The position numbers and the translations under genes were made by a program. The notes below the pieces were generated by a model. That model searched no databases. It was not told where the DNA came from and was given only the letters and a program-made list of their open reading frames with translations. Below are positions 1 to 6,774 of a stretch of 11,813 nt of DNA, piece after piece. Source of the stretch: Pseudomonadota bacterium (GTDB taxonomy: Bacteria > Pseudomonadota > Alphaproteobacteria > Rickettsiales > SXRF01); the NCBI GenBank assembly GCA_028873275.1, contig JAGWLJ010000016.1, positions 1 through 11,813 of the forward strand, given 5' to 3'. Position 1 is the first letter of the stretch. Every line of letters starts with the position of its first letter.

Positions 1-1
1 C

Positions 2-1624
2 AAGGAGGTCTTGAAAAATATTTATCTGTCATTTTACCCCGGCGCCAAGATCGGTGTGCTCGGCCCCAACGGCTCGGGCAAATCGACGCTTTTGCGTATC
101 ATGGCCGGCATCGACAAGGAATGGAACGGCGAGGCGTGGGCAGCCGAGGGCGCGCGCGTGGGCTATCTCGAGCAGGAGCCCAAGCTCGATCCCAAAAAGA
201 ACGTCATGGAAAATATCATGGAAGCGCTGGGCGAGAAGAAAGCGCTGCTCGAAAAATTCAACGAAGTCTCGATGAAGCTGGGCGAAGTCACCGACGATGC
301 CGAGATGAACAAACTCCTCGAAGAACAGGGCGAATTGCAGGAAAAAATCGAAGCCTGCGGCGGTTGGGAGATCGAGCGTGAGATCGAGGTGGCCATGGAC
401 GCCTTGCGCTGCCCGCCCAAGGACGCCGACGTCACAAAAATCTCCGGCGGCGAGCGTCGCCGCGTGGCGCTGACCAAATTGCTGCTCGAAAAACCCGACC
501 TGCTGCTGCTCGACGAGCCGACCAACCATCTTGACGCCGAATCGGTGGCCTGGCTTGAGCATTTCCTAAAAGAATATTCGGGCACCGTCGTCATGGTCAC
601 GCATGACCGCTATTTCCTCGATAACGTCACCGGTTGGATTCTGGAACTCGACCGCGGCAAGGGTATCCCCTACGAGGGCAATTATTCGGCCTATCTCGAC
701 GCCAAGCGCAAACGCCTCGAACAGGAAAAAAGCGAAGAAAATTCGCGCCAGAAGCAGCTGGCCAGCGAGCTGGAATGGATTCGCCAGGGTGCCAAGGCCC
801 GCCAGGCCAAGAGCAAGGCACGCATCGCCGCCTATGAGAAACTGCTGGCCAAGGAAGGTCCGGCGCAGGTGGGAACGGCGCAGATCGTCATCCCGCCAGG
901 CCCCAGGCTCGGTAGCCTCGTCATCGAGGCTAAGAACGTCTCCAAAGGCTTCGGCGACAGGCTCTTGATCGACAATCTCTCTTTCAGCCTGCCACCCGGC
1001 GGCATCGTCGGTGTTATCGGTCCCAACGGTGCCGGGAAAACGACGCTGTTTCGCATGATTACCGGCAAGGAAAAGCCCGATTCCGGCAGCTTCACCGTTG
1101 GTGACACCGTCAAGCTCGGCTATGTCGACCAGTCGCGCGACACGCTTAACGATAAGCATTCCGTATGGGAGGAAATCTCGGGCGGGCAGGAAGACATGGC
1201 TTTGGGCAAGAAAATCGTCAAATCGCGCGCCTATTGCTCAAGCTTCAACTTCAAGGGCAGCGATCAACAAAAGAAAGTCGGCACGCTTTCCGGCGGCGAG
1301 CGCAACCGCGTGCACCTGGCCAAGATGCTGAAAAGCGAAGCCAACGTGCTCTTGCTCGACGAGCCCACCAACGATCTCGACGTCGAAACCCTGCGCGCCC
1401 TCGAGGAAGCCCTCGAGGAGTTCGCCGGCTGCGCCGTGATTATCTCGCACGATCGCTGGTTTTTAGACCGCATTGCCACCCACATCCTCGCCTTCGAGGG
1501 CGATTCGCACGTCGAATGGTTCGAAGGCAATTACGAAGCCTACGAAACCGATCTCAAAAAACGTCTCGGCGTCGACACACTGGTGCCCAAGGCGATAAAA
1601 TATAGGCCTATAACAAGAGGTTGA
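2..1624 (+). CDS. ettA: EttA, ABC-F energy-dependent translational throttle (5' end missing)
   Basis: This is a soluble ABC-F ATPase. In E. coli EttA binds the ribosomal E site and gates entry into elongation according to the ATP/ADP ratio. It has two ABC cassettes and no membrane segment. The first has Walker A GPNGSGKS (nt 62-85), signature SGGERRR (about nt 442-460), Walker B LLLLDEPTNHLD and H-loop THDRYFLD. The second has GPNGAGKT, SGGERNR, LLLDEPTNDLD and SHDRWFLD. Between them lies the charged linker typical of the family, with WIRQGAKARQAKSKAR. The end, with KAIKYRPI, matches the EttA tail. The reading frame is open to the window edge (K-E-V-L-K-N-I), and EttA normally has about 20 residues before this point, so the true start is upstream. 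The TTG at nt 11 is an internal Leu codon. A drug-resistance ABC-F is less likely given the match along the whole length. Confidence 0.93.
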   Translation, partial: KEVLKNIYLSFYPGAKIGVLGPNGSGKSTLLRIMAGIDKEWNGEAWAAEGARVGYLEQEPKLDPKKNVMENIMEALGEKKALLEKFNEVSMKLGEVTDDAEMNKLLEEQGELQEKIEACGGWEIEREIEVAMDALRCPPKDADVTKISGGERRRVALTKLLLEKPDLLLLDEPTNHLDAESVAWLEHFLKEYSGTVVMVTHDRYFLDNVTGWILELDRGKGIPYEGNYSAYLDAKRKRLEQEKSEENSRQKQLASELEWIRQGAKARQAKSKARIAAYEKLLAKEGPAQVGTAQIVIPPGPRLGSLVIEAKNVSKGFGDRLLIDNLSFSLPPGGIVGVIGPNGAGKTTLFRMITGKEKPDSGSFTVGDTVKLGYVDQSRDTLNDKHSVWEEISGGQEDMALGKKIVKSRAYCSSFNFKGSDQQKKVGTLSGGERNRVHLAKMLKSEANVLLLDEPTNDLDVETLRALEEALEEFAGCAVIISHDRWFLDRIATHILAFEGDSHVEWFEGNYEAYETDLKKRLGVDTLVPKAIKYRPITRG

Positions 1625-1653
1625 GTTATCCTTTAACCGGTATAAATTTGTCA

Positions 1654-1684
1654 TAAATTCTTCATTTTTCTGGAGCTAAATTCT
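1654..1684. repeat. Pair of 8-bp direct repeats upstream of the AAA+ activator
   Basis: TAAATTCT occurs at 1654-1661 and again at 1677-1684, starts 23 bp apart (about two helical turns), in the 76-bp gap before the sigma-54 activator gene. The gap is A/T-rich. The repeats could be an operator or chance in low-complexity sequence. I found no convincing -35/-10 pair or sigma-54 promoter here. Confidence 0.25.
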
Positions 1685-1700
1685 GGTAAAATGAGCGGCT

Positions 1701-2846
1701 ATGACTGATCTTCCCTCATTATCCGGCAGCACACACAATCCCCTAAAGCCACGCCATGGGGATAGACAGGAATTAAAGATAAACGGCGGTAAAATGATTT
1801 ACCACCGCAAGGGGCCTATGCAACAAATCCTGGAGGAAATCTCTCTGGTTGCCCCTACGGAATACAGTGTTCTCATAAGAGGCAAGACCGGCACGGGCAA
1901 AGAGAATATAGCGCATCATATCCATAACCTTCATGAAGCGCATAAACGTGAAAAAAATCCGGGACATAAGGATGGTCCGTTCGTACCCATTAATTGCGGG
2001 GCTATTCCTAAAGAATTGATAGGTTCGGAGCTCTTCGGTCATGTGAAGGGCGCTTTTACCGGCGCAGATAAAGATAGGGCCGGCAAGTTCGATGCCGCGG
2101 AAGGCGGCACGATATTCCTTGATGAAATCGATAAAATGCCGAAGGAACAACAAGTAAATCTCTTGCGCGTACTGTCAGGCAGATCGTTTTTCAGGGTTGG
2201 CGGCAATACGCCAATCCCTATCAATGTACGCGTCATAGCGGCAACCAATAGGCTGGTCAGGAAAAATGAGCGTGGAGAAAAAGAGCAAACGCTCCTGCCT
2301 GATCTGTATTACCGCCTCACGGACTATCAGGTACAGCTGCCCGCCCTGCGTGATCGTCCCGAAGATATTCCGCTTCTGGCGGAATATTTTATCGAAAAGA
2401 CCGCCATGGAACTACACTTCGACAAGTCCCCCACACTGACAGAAGAGAGCCTGTCCGCATTGAAGGCTTACCCGTGGCGCGGTAATGTTAGGGAATTGGA
2501 AAATGCTATCAAAGGAGCAACGCTAAGAGCTGGCAATGGCGGTGAAATCACTCCCGTAAAATTGAAGCTATCTGAAGATAAGCGCAAGCAAGCATTTAAA
2601 AACAACCCTGCTCTCAACGTCGGCAAGATTCTGGCTCGTACTGGAAGTAAAAATCAGATCGCAGGCGCAGTTGGAATGTCTCGCGGCACACTCAATAGTT
2701 TTATAGATGGGACACTTTCACTTGGTACGTTTGAGCAGCTTTTGCTTCATATGTACAAGGAAGAAGGCATAGGAGGCGCAACTGAGCTCTTTAAGAGCGT
2801 GATGAATCGCCTCATATCTGAATCAGAGAGCCAGCAGCGGTCATGA
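1701..2846 (+). CDS. Sigma-54-dependent AAA+ transcriptional activator without sensor domain
   Basis: The 381-residue product is a bacterial enhancer-binding protein of the NtrC/PspF type, which uses ATP to remodel RNA polymerase bearing sigma-54. Visible motifs in order are Walker A GKTGTGKE (61-68), the sigma-54 contact loop GAFTGA (117-122, intact), Walker B GGTIFLDEID (135-144), sensor I ATNR (181-184), the arginine-finger segment LYYRLTDYQVQLPALRDR (202-219) and sensor II PWRGNVRELEN (258-268). A FIS-like helix-turn-helix is plausible at about 308-336 (GSKNQIAGAVGMSRGTL), followed by 45 more residues than usual. Only about 32 residues precede the AAA+ domain, so there is no receiver, GAF or PAS domain. 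ATG 1701 has a weak ribosome binding site. The in-frame ATG at 1794, preceded by GGCGG, is an alternative start that keeps the whole ATPase. The gene looks more A/T-rich than its neighbours and its last 6 nt overlap the convergent DUF2336 gene. The target is unknown. Confidence 0.9.
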   Translation: MTDLPSLSGSTHNPLKPRHGDRQELKINGGKMIYHRKGPMQQILEEISLVAPTEYSVLIRGKTGTGKENIAHHIHNLHEAHKREKNPGHKDGPFVPINCGAIPKELIGSELFGHVKGAFTGADKDRAGKFDAAEGGTIFLDEIDKMPKEQQVNLLRVLSGRSFFRVGGNTPIPINVRVIAATNRLVRKNERGEKEQTLLPDLYYRLTDYQVQLPALRDRPEDIPLLAEYFIEKTAMELHFDKSPTLTEESLSALKAYPWRGNVRELENAIKGATLRAGNGGEITPVKLKLSEDKRKQAFKNNPALNVGKILARTGSKNQIAGAVGMSRGTLNSFIDGTLSLGTFEQLLLHMYKEEGIGGATELFKSVMNRLISESESQQRS

Positions 2847-3977
2847 GGCCTTCAGGCCGCGGCGCGTACTGCTTTGCATAAGGGCGTAGAGATATTCAAC
2901 GCCGGGCACCGGCTCTTCCGCCGTCAGCATCTGCATATATTCCAGCAATTCGGAGGGACGTAAGATGGGCTTGATGCCCCCTTCCCTGACACTCTTCTCC
3001 TCCAGCTCGCGTATAGCGCGTGCAGCTAGCGCCGCCGCCTCGAACAATGCCTCGGGAAGCTCAGCCTTTTCATAAACGGCACGAAAACCCTCAGGATCCT
3101 TGAGTAGAGTTTGGATATTCTTGAGCGGCACGCGCAGCAGGCGCGACATGCTGACTTCATAGAGCTGCAGATTGCCCATGGAAAGCGCAGCGAAAGGCGA
3201 TAGCTTGTTGCTGCCGTCCAGATGCGACAGGACTTTCATCAGCTCGTCGTTTTCCGATTTGAATCCCAGCAGCCGCAAACTCGTCAGCTCCAAGGTTTGC
3301 GCCAGGGCTTTCTTCATTTCCTTGAATTCACTCAGGTTGCCATATTTCTGCTCGAGGCTTTTCTGCATGGTCTCTGAAATGCGGGTGATCACCTTGTCAA
3401 GCACCGCCACCGGCATGGTGTCGCGCTGAATCATCGATTCGACGATGACTTCGCTCTCGCTGTGCCGCTCCACGATTTTTTCGAAAGTTTGAGGATTGAT
3501 CTGCGCCTGTTCGTTTTTCACCAGCGTACTTACGACGCTTTCATGGCGGGTTTCTACCAGCGCATCGGCCAGCTTCTCGGTAACGTCCGAGCGGCGGGCA
3601 ATGGCCTGCAGCTTCTCAGCATCGCTGTGCGGCAGCAGGTTGAGCAGGTCTTTCTCGCTAAGCAGCTTCGAGTGCTCAAGCACCGGCGCCGCCACTTCGC
3701 TGACATCGTTGATCATGGTCTGCAGGATGTCGGGCGGCAGCTTGTCGATGCGGCTTAAGCGCGAGGCCAGGATCGTGCGCACTTCCACGCCGGCGCGCGC
3801 CAGCAACTGCTTGAAGATATCATCGGCGATCTCGGTCGCTTTCGCGCTGAAGGCCTCTTCTCCGCTGGCGCTGTACTGCGCGCCGACCTTGTCGGCGATC
3901 TCCTTCTGCATCGCCATGGAAGGATCTTCCATGAAGCGCCGGATATCCTCCTGGGTCAATCGGTTGCTTTCAACCAT
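2841..3977 (-). CDS. DUF2336 family protein
   Basis: The 378-residue product matches the DUF2336 family (PF10098 as I remember it), which is common in Alphaproteobacteria and has no firmly assigned function. The diagnostic block is VAAPVLEHSKLLSEKDLL (95-112), followed by helical-repeat-like units such as AIARRSDVTEKLADALVETRHESVVSTL (125-152). The predicted protein is almost all helical and charged, with no signal peptide or membrane segment, so it is probably cytoplasmic. The ATG at 3977 has an AGGA about 6-7 nt upstream. It lies 76 bp downstream of phhA on the same strand, so read-through is possible, but a weak terminator-like hairpin follows phhA. Its 3' end overlaps the converging AAA+ activator gene by 6 nt. 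A perfect inverted repeat covers the region just before the start codon. Confidence 0.85.
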   Translation of the reverse strand: MVESNRLTQEDIRRFMEDPSMAMQKEIADKVGAQYSASGEEAFSAKATEIADDIFKQLLARAGVEVRTILASRLSRIDKLPPDILQTMINDVSEVAAPVLEHSKLLSEKDLLNLLPHSDAEKLQAIARRSDVTEKLADALVETRHESVVSTLVKNEQAQINPQTFEKIVERHSESEVIVESMIQRDTMPVAVLDKVITRISETMQKSLEQKYGNLSEFKEMKKALAQTLELTSLRLLGFKSENDELMKVLSHLDGSNKLSPFAALSMGNLQLYEVSMSRLLRVPLKNIQTLLKDPEGFRAVYEKAELPEALFEAAALAARAIRELEEKSVREGGIKPILRPSELLEYMQMLTAEEPVPGVEYLYALMQSSTRRGLKAS

Positions 3978-4004
3978 GCGTCATCCTATGGGCTATATGA
4001 CGCA
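3977..4004. promoter_or_regulatory. Inverted repeat over the DUF2336 translation start
   Basis: TGCGTCAT (3977-3984) and ATGACGCA (3997-4004) are perfect 8-bp arms separated by 12 bp. On the DUF2336 mRNA they would fold into a hairpin with the AGG of the Shine-Dalgarno in the loop and the first base of the start codon in the stem. It could equally be a DNA operator for a dimeric regulator. Which of these applies is inference. Confidence 0.45.
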
Positions 4005-4036
4005 AATATAAAGGATTTTTGTTAATAATGTGATAA

Positions 4037-4055
4037 AACCCAAAGAAAGTGGGCT
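4037..4055 (-). terminator. Weak terminator-like hairpin after phhA
   Basis: On the minus strand AGCCCA and TGGGTT can pair (6 bp with one G-U) around a 7-nt loop, and the next bases are TTATC. The hairpin overlaps the phhA stop codon. The stem is short and the T run is broken, so it would be at best partial and might allow read-through into the DUF2336 gene. Confidence 0.25.
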
Positions 4056-4884
4056 ACCCGGCGATTTTTACTACTTGGTCGGTATCCAGCACCGCACCCT
4101 CGGGAATTTCAGTCATACCGCGCAATCGGGCATAATAATCGGTGAAATCTGGCCGAGTTTCCTCAAAAAGTTGCTCGAAGCTATTGATAACAAAATAAGT
4201 TTTCTGCACACCGTCAATGCGGTACTGACTGCGCATGACGCGCATCAGGTCAAACCGCAAGCGGTTGGGAACCAGACTTTCCAGTGCATAGATGGATTCT
4301 TTGGCCGAGGAAACGATGCCGGAGCCGTAAATGCGCAGCCCTTCCTCCGCCTGGATCAACCCGAACTCGACGGTAAACCAGTAAAGCCGCCCAATTAAAT
4401 CTCCGGCATTCAGCTTCTCGGCCTTGACCGCACCCAGCCCGAACTGCTGCATGTAATCGGCAAACACCGGGTTGGAAAGCAGCGGCACATGGCCGAACAG
4501 GTCGTGGAAAATATCCGGCTCCTGAAGGTAATCGAGCTGGTGGCGGCCGCGAATCCACCATGTCACCGGGAACTGGCGTCTGGAGAGATGCTCAAGGAAA
4601 ATATTGCCGGGAATCAGCCCTGGAACGGTCACCAGTCGCCAGCGCGTTGTTTTTTCCAGCATATCGCTGATGCGGGCGAAATCGGGGATGCCACCCGCGG
4701 TCAAAATGCCCAAACGATCGAGCGATTCCAGATATTCCTTACAGGCACGATTTCTCAGCAGTGGCTTCTGCCGCTCGCACAGGAAATGCCAGATGGCATG
4801 GTCGTCTTCAGTGTAATGCCGCCGATCGAAATCGAACGTATAATCGGCGCGCATGTCGGACGGATGTTCATCAGCACGGAGCAT
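4054..4884 (-). CDS. phhA: Phenylalanine-4-hydroxylase, bacterial single-domain type
   Basis: The enzyme hydroxylates L-phenylalanine to L-tyrosine using tetrahydropterin, O2 and non-heme iron in the cytoplasm. At 276 residues it is the catalytic domain only, without the ACT regulatory domain of animal enzymes, as is usual in bacteria. The iron triad is visible: H127 and H132 in DIFHDLFGHVPLL, and E173 in YWFTVEFGL. VTWWIRGRHQLDYLQEPD before the histidines and GLRIYGSGIVSS after the glutamate are also typical. The start at 4884 is preceded by GCGGGG with 8 nt spacing, supplied by a palindromic repeat; an in-frame TGA lies just upstream of the ATG, so the repeat is not translated here. It diverges from hpd, which acts two steps later in the same pathway. 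No pterin recycling enzyme or tyrosine aminotransferase is in the window. Confidence 0.95.
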   Translation of the reverse strand: MLRADEHPSDMRADYTFDFDRRHYTEDDHAIWHFLCERQKPLLRNRACKEYLESLDRLGILTAGGIPDFARISDMLEKTTRWRLVTVPGLIPGNIFLEHLSRRQFPVTWWIRGRHQLDYLQEPDIFHDLFGHVPLLSNPVFADYMQQFGLGAVKAEKLNAGDLIGRLYWFTVEFGLIQAEEGLRIYGSGIVSSAKESIYALESLVPNRLRFDLMRVMRSQYRIDGVQKTYFVINSFEQLFEETRPDFTDYYARLRGMTEIPEGAVLDTDQVVKIAG

Positions 4885-4890
4885 AGTTCA

Positions 4891-4919
4891 ATCCCCGCGC
4901 TTGTCGCAGGGTCCGGTTT
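4891..4919 (-). repeat. Palindromic repeat, copy A, in the phhA leader
   Basis: This 28-29 bp GC-rich element contains arms CCCTGCG and CGCGGGG around loop ACAAG (minus strand). It shares an uninterrupted 17-nt core with copies B and C. In the phhA transcript it would form a 7-bp hairpin with one G-U pair, and its 3' arm is the only Shine-Dalgarno-like sequence before the phhA start. On the plus strand its loop holds TTGTCG, in -35 position for hpd. Confidence 0.8.
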
Positions 4920-4929
4920 GATTTATAAT
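4901..4929 (+). promoter_or_regulatory. Candidate sigma-70 promoter of hpd
   Basis: A -35-like TTGTCG (4901-4906) is separated by exactly 17 bp from a consensus -10 TATAAT (4924-4929). This predicts transcription starting near 4936, about 38 nt before the hpd ATG. The -35 lies inside palindromic repeat copy A. No start-site data are available. Confidence 0.55.
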
Positions 4930-4934
4930 TATTT

Positions 4935-4943
4935 ATTATACCA
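4935..4943 (-). promoter_or_regulatory. Candidate extended -10 promoter of phhA
   Basis: On the minus strand TGGTATAAT is a perfect extended -10 (TGnTATAAT). No good -35 lies upstream, which is tolerated for extended -10 promoters. The predicted start is near 4928, giving a leader of about 43 nt that contains repeat copy A. It sits back to back with the hpd -10, so polymerase could probably not occupy both at once. Confidence 0.5.
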
Positions 4944-4973
4944 TCTCCTTATTATTCTTCCATATTGATCATC

Positions 4974-6068
4974 ATGCCCACAGAGCATAAAAAACCAGAC
5001 CCCGCGACAAGCGCGGGGATAACCAACCCCATGGGTACGGACGGCTTCGAATTTATCGAATACGCCGCCCTCGAGCCGGAGCCGCTGGAGCGGCTGTTTA
5101 CCCAACTGGGCTTCAACAGGATCGCCAAACACCGTTCGAAAAACGTCCATTTGTGGCGGCAGGGCGACATCAATTTTATCCTCAACGCCGAGAAAGACAG
5201 CCATGCCGAAGGATTTTATAACGCTCACGGCCCATCAGCCAACGCCATGGCCTTCCGTGTGCGTGACGCGGCAGCGGCCATGAAGCGAGCGAAATCGCTG
5301 GGCGTGGAGGTGGTGGAATCAACAGCGGGACCGATGGAGCTGAATATCCCGGCCATACGCGGTATCGGCGGCAGCCTGATCTATCTCGTGGACCGCTATG
5401 GTGAGCAATCCATTTACGATATCGATTTCAAGCCGATCGGCCCCGAAACGCATCCTAAAGGCGTGGGACTGATGCAGATCGACCATTTAACCCATAATGT
5501 CTATCGCGGGCATATGGATGAGTGGGCGGGATTTTATGAAAACGTATTCAATTTCCGCGAAATTCGTTATTTCGATATCGAAGGCAAACTGACCGGCCTC
5601 AAGAGCCGCGCCATGACCAGCCCCTGCGGCAAGATCCGCATCCCCATCAACGAATCCGCCGATGACAAATCGCAGATCGAGGAATACCTGCGCGAATACA
5701 AGGGCGAAGGCATCCAGCACATCGCATTATCAACCCGTGATATTTACGAAACGGTGGAGGCGCTGAAAAGCCGCGGCGTGCGCTTCATGGAACCGCCACC
5801 GGCCACTTATTACGACAAACTCGATGCCCGCCTACCCGGCCATGGCGAAGGTGTAGAGCGGCTGAAAAAGAACGGCATATTGATGGATGGTGCGCCAACC
5901 GAAGGCGGCGGCATTCTGCTACAAATCTTCACCGCCACCGTCATCGGCCCGATTTTCTATGAGATTATCCAGCGCAAGGGGGACGAAGGCTTCGGAGAAG
6001 GAAATTTCCGAGCGCTGTTCGAATCCATCGAGGAGGATCAGGTAAGGCGGGGGATATTGAAAATATAA
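4974..6068 (+). CDS. hpd: 4-hydroxyphenylpyruvate dioxygenase
   Basis: The enzyme converts 4-hydroxyphenylpyruvate to homogentisate with Fe(II) and O2, the committed step of tyrosine breakdown. The frame matches bacterial HPPD along its length from NPMGTDGFEFIEYA to the end. Numbered from ATG 4974 (364 residues), the iron ligands are H171 in QIDHLTHNVYRG, H249 in EGIQHIAL and E330 in FYEIIQRKG. The C-terminal GFGEGNFRALFESIE is typical. The start is uncertain: TTG 4965 and ATG 4974 have no clear Shine-Dalgarno, while ATG 5031 is preceded by GGGG at 12 nt. I prefer 4974 because NP before MG is conserved in HPPDs as I recall them, and it lies upstream of 5031. With this start, residues 7-16 (KPDPATSAGI) are encoded by a palindromic repeat. 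It diverges from phhA and ends 4 nt from the converging kinase-like gene. Confidence 0.95.
   Translation: MPTEHKKPDPATSAGITNPMGTDGFEFIEYAALEPEPLERLFTQLGFNRIAKHRSKNVHLWRQGDINFILNAEKDSHAEGFYNAHGPSANAMAFRVRDAAAAMKRAKSLGVEVVESTAGPMELNIPAIRGIGGSLIYLVDRYGEQSIYDIDFKPIGPETHPKGVGLMQIDHLTHNVYRGHMDEWAGFYENVFNFREIRYFDIEGKLTGLKSRAMTSPCGKIRIPINESADDKSQIEEYLREYKGEGIQHIALSTRDIYETVEALKSRGVRFMEPPPATYYDKLDARLPGHGEGVERLKKNGILMDGAPTEGGGILLQIFTATVIGPIFYEIIQRKGDEGFGEGNFRALFESIEEDQVRRGILKI
4993..5020 (+). repeat. Palindromic repeat, copy B, inside the hpd N-terminus
   Basis: Perfect 7-bp arms CCCCGCG (5000-5006) and CGCGGGG (5012-5018) surround loop ACAAG. It is an inverted copy of A (26 of 28 positions identical), pointing toward hpd. 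Read in the hpd frame it encodes KPDPATSAGI, if translation starts at 4974. Confidence 0.8.
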
Positions 6069-6072
6069 AAAA

Positions 6073-6774
6073 TTAAATACCTTTTCCTTCTTGTCCCATA
6101 AATGTTTTTACCATTTTCTTTTCTTCAGAGGTCAATCCGGCAAACTCTCCCAAGTCTATAAATTTTGGCCCATCAGCCGTGACGATAACATCGCCTCCTC
6201 CTGTATCCACGGTAAGCCAGATGCGAGGATTTAAGGGTAGCTCACGTTCCCGTATTTTTTCATGCTCTTTATATTCTTCAGGCGTTGGGTCTCGTCCCTG
6301 AATAAGCTCTTCCGCAATGAAGAAGCTAGCGCCATACCCTTTCTTCATCCATCCTTTTGCTTTTTCGATCGCAATGAGTCTGCCTTCTTCCAGTACCGGA
6401 TTATCATAATTCAAAGGATCAATAACGGGATGAGCATAGGCGAATAACCCGTAATTTTTGGGAAAATATTTAGCTTGTATCCGACGATCCTTGGCAATGG
6501 CTTTTATCGTATTTAGCTCATAGAGGGCCCGCGATGGAGACATTTGACCCTGCACATAATCATGTTGCACGGTAAATCGATCCTCGAAACGTATTTCCTT
6601 TACAATGAAGGATTTTCCACTTTGTTCATCTGTTACTTTATAAACTTGCTTTGCCATGCCGCCACGCAGCACAGAAACCGTGAAAACCGGATCCTCTAAT
6701 GCCAAGGCCGCTGTCATCCGGCTCTTAAAAGGCGTCGATTTAATAAGATCTTCAATAGGCTGAGCGTCTTTCAT
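6073..6774 (-). CDS. Degenerate protein-kinase-like protein coupled to mrp
   Basis: I do not recognise a named family for this 233-residue protein. Its order of motifs suggests a small, degenerate kinase-like fold: a glycine-rich-loop-like LRGGMAKQVYKV (36-47), a VAIK-like FIVKEI with K59, a possible helix-C glutamate E86 in ALYELNTI, a hinge-like IAEELIQGRDPT, and DVIVTADGPKFIDLGEF (195-211), which resembles the NIMV..DG.VKLIDFG stretch of kinases with DLG for DFG. No HRD catalytic loop is visible, so activity is doubtful. There is no signal peptide or membrane segment. Its start overlaps the mrp stop as ATGA, which implies translational coupling; GGCGG inside the mrp end could act as ribosome binding site. 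It is clearly more A/T-rich than mrp, which may mean separate ancestry. The kinase assignment is inference. Confidence 0.75.
   Translation of the reverse strand: MKDAQPIEDLIKSTPFKSRMTAALALEDPVFTVSVLRGGMAKQVYKVTDEQSGKSFIVKEIRFEDRFTVQHDYVQGQMSPSRALYELNTIKAIAKDRRIQAKYFPKNYGLFAYAHPVIDPLNYDNPVLEEGRLIAIEKAKGWMKKGYGASFFIAEELIQGRDPTPEEYKEHEKIRERELPLNPRIWLTVDTGGGDVIVTADGPKFIDLGEFAGLTSEEKKMVKTFMGQEGKGI

Noticed and set aside
2..13. AAGGAGGT followed by TTG, looking like a ribosome binding site and a start for ettA
   Set aside because: The spacing to TTG is only about 2 nt, and the codons K-E-V-L-K-N-I match the interior of EttA; the frame is open to the window edge.
29..562. Minus-strand open frame of 177 codons antisense to ettA
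   Set aside because: Same reasoning: no family resemblance, fully antisense to the first ABC cassette.
566..1159. Long minus-strand open frame of 197 codons antisense to ettA
   Set aside because: No recognisable domain or ribosome binding site, and it lies wholly within a well-supported gene; it is a codon-bias shadow.
1641..1653. TATAAA and TTGTCA as promoter elements for the AAA+ activator
   Set aside because: No partner hexamer at acceptable spacing (TTGAGT is only 14 bp from TATAAA; TTGTCA has no -10 at 15-18 bp). No TGGCAC-N5-TTGC sigma-54 site either.
4489..4968. Plus-strand open frame of 159 codons antisense to phhA ending in IPALVAGSGLIYNYL
   Set aside because: It is antisense to a clear phhA; the end is simply repeat copy A translated on the other strand.
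4885..5020. Repeats A and B as terminal inverted repeats of a small mobile element (MITE) spanning the intergenic region
   Set aside because: The enclosed sequence differs completely from that between C and D, no target-site duplication is evident, and the interior holds host promoters; independent insertions or palindromes fit better.
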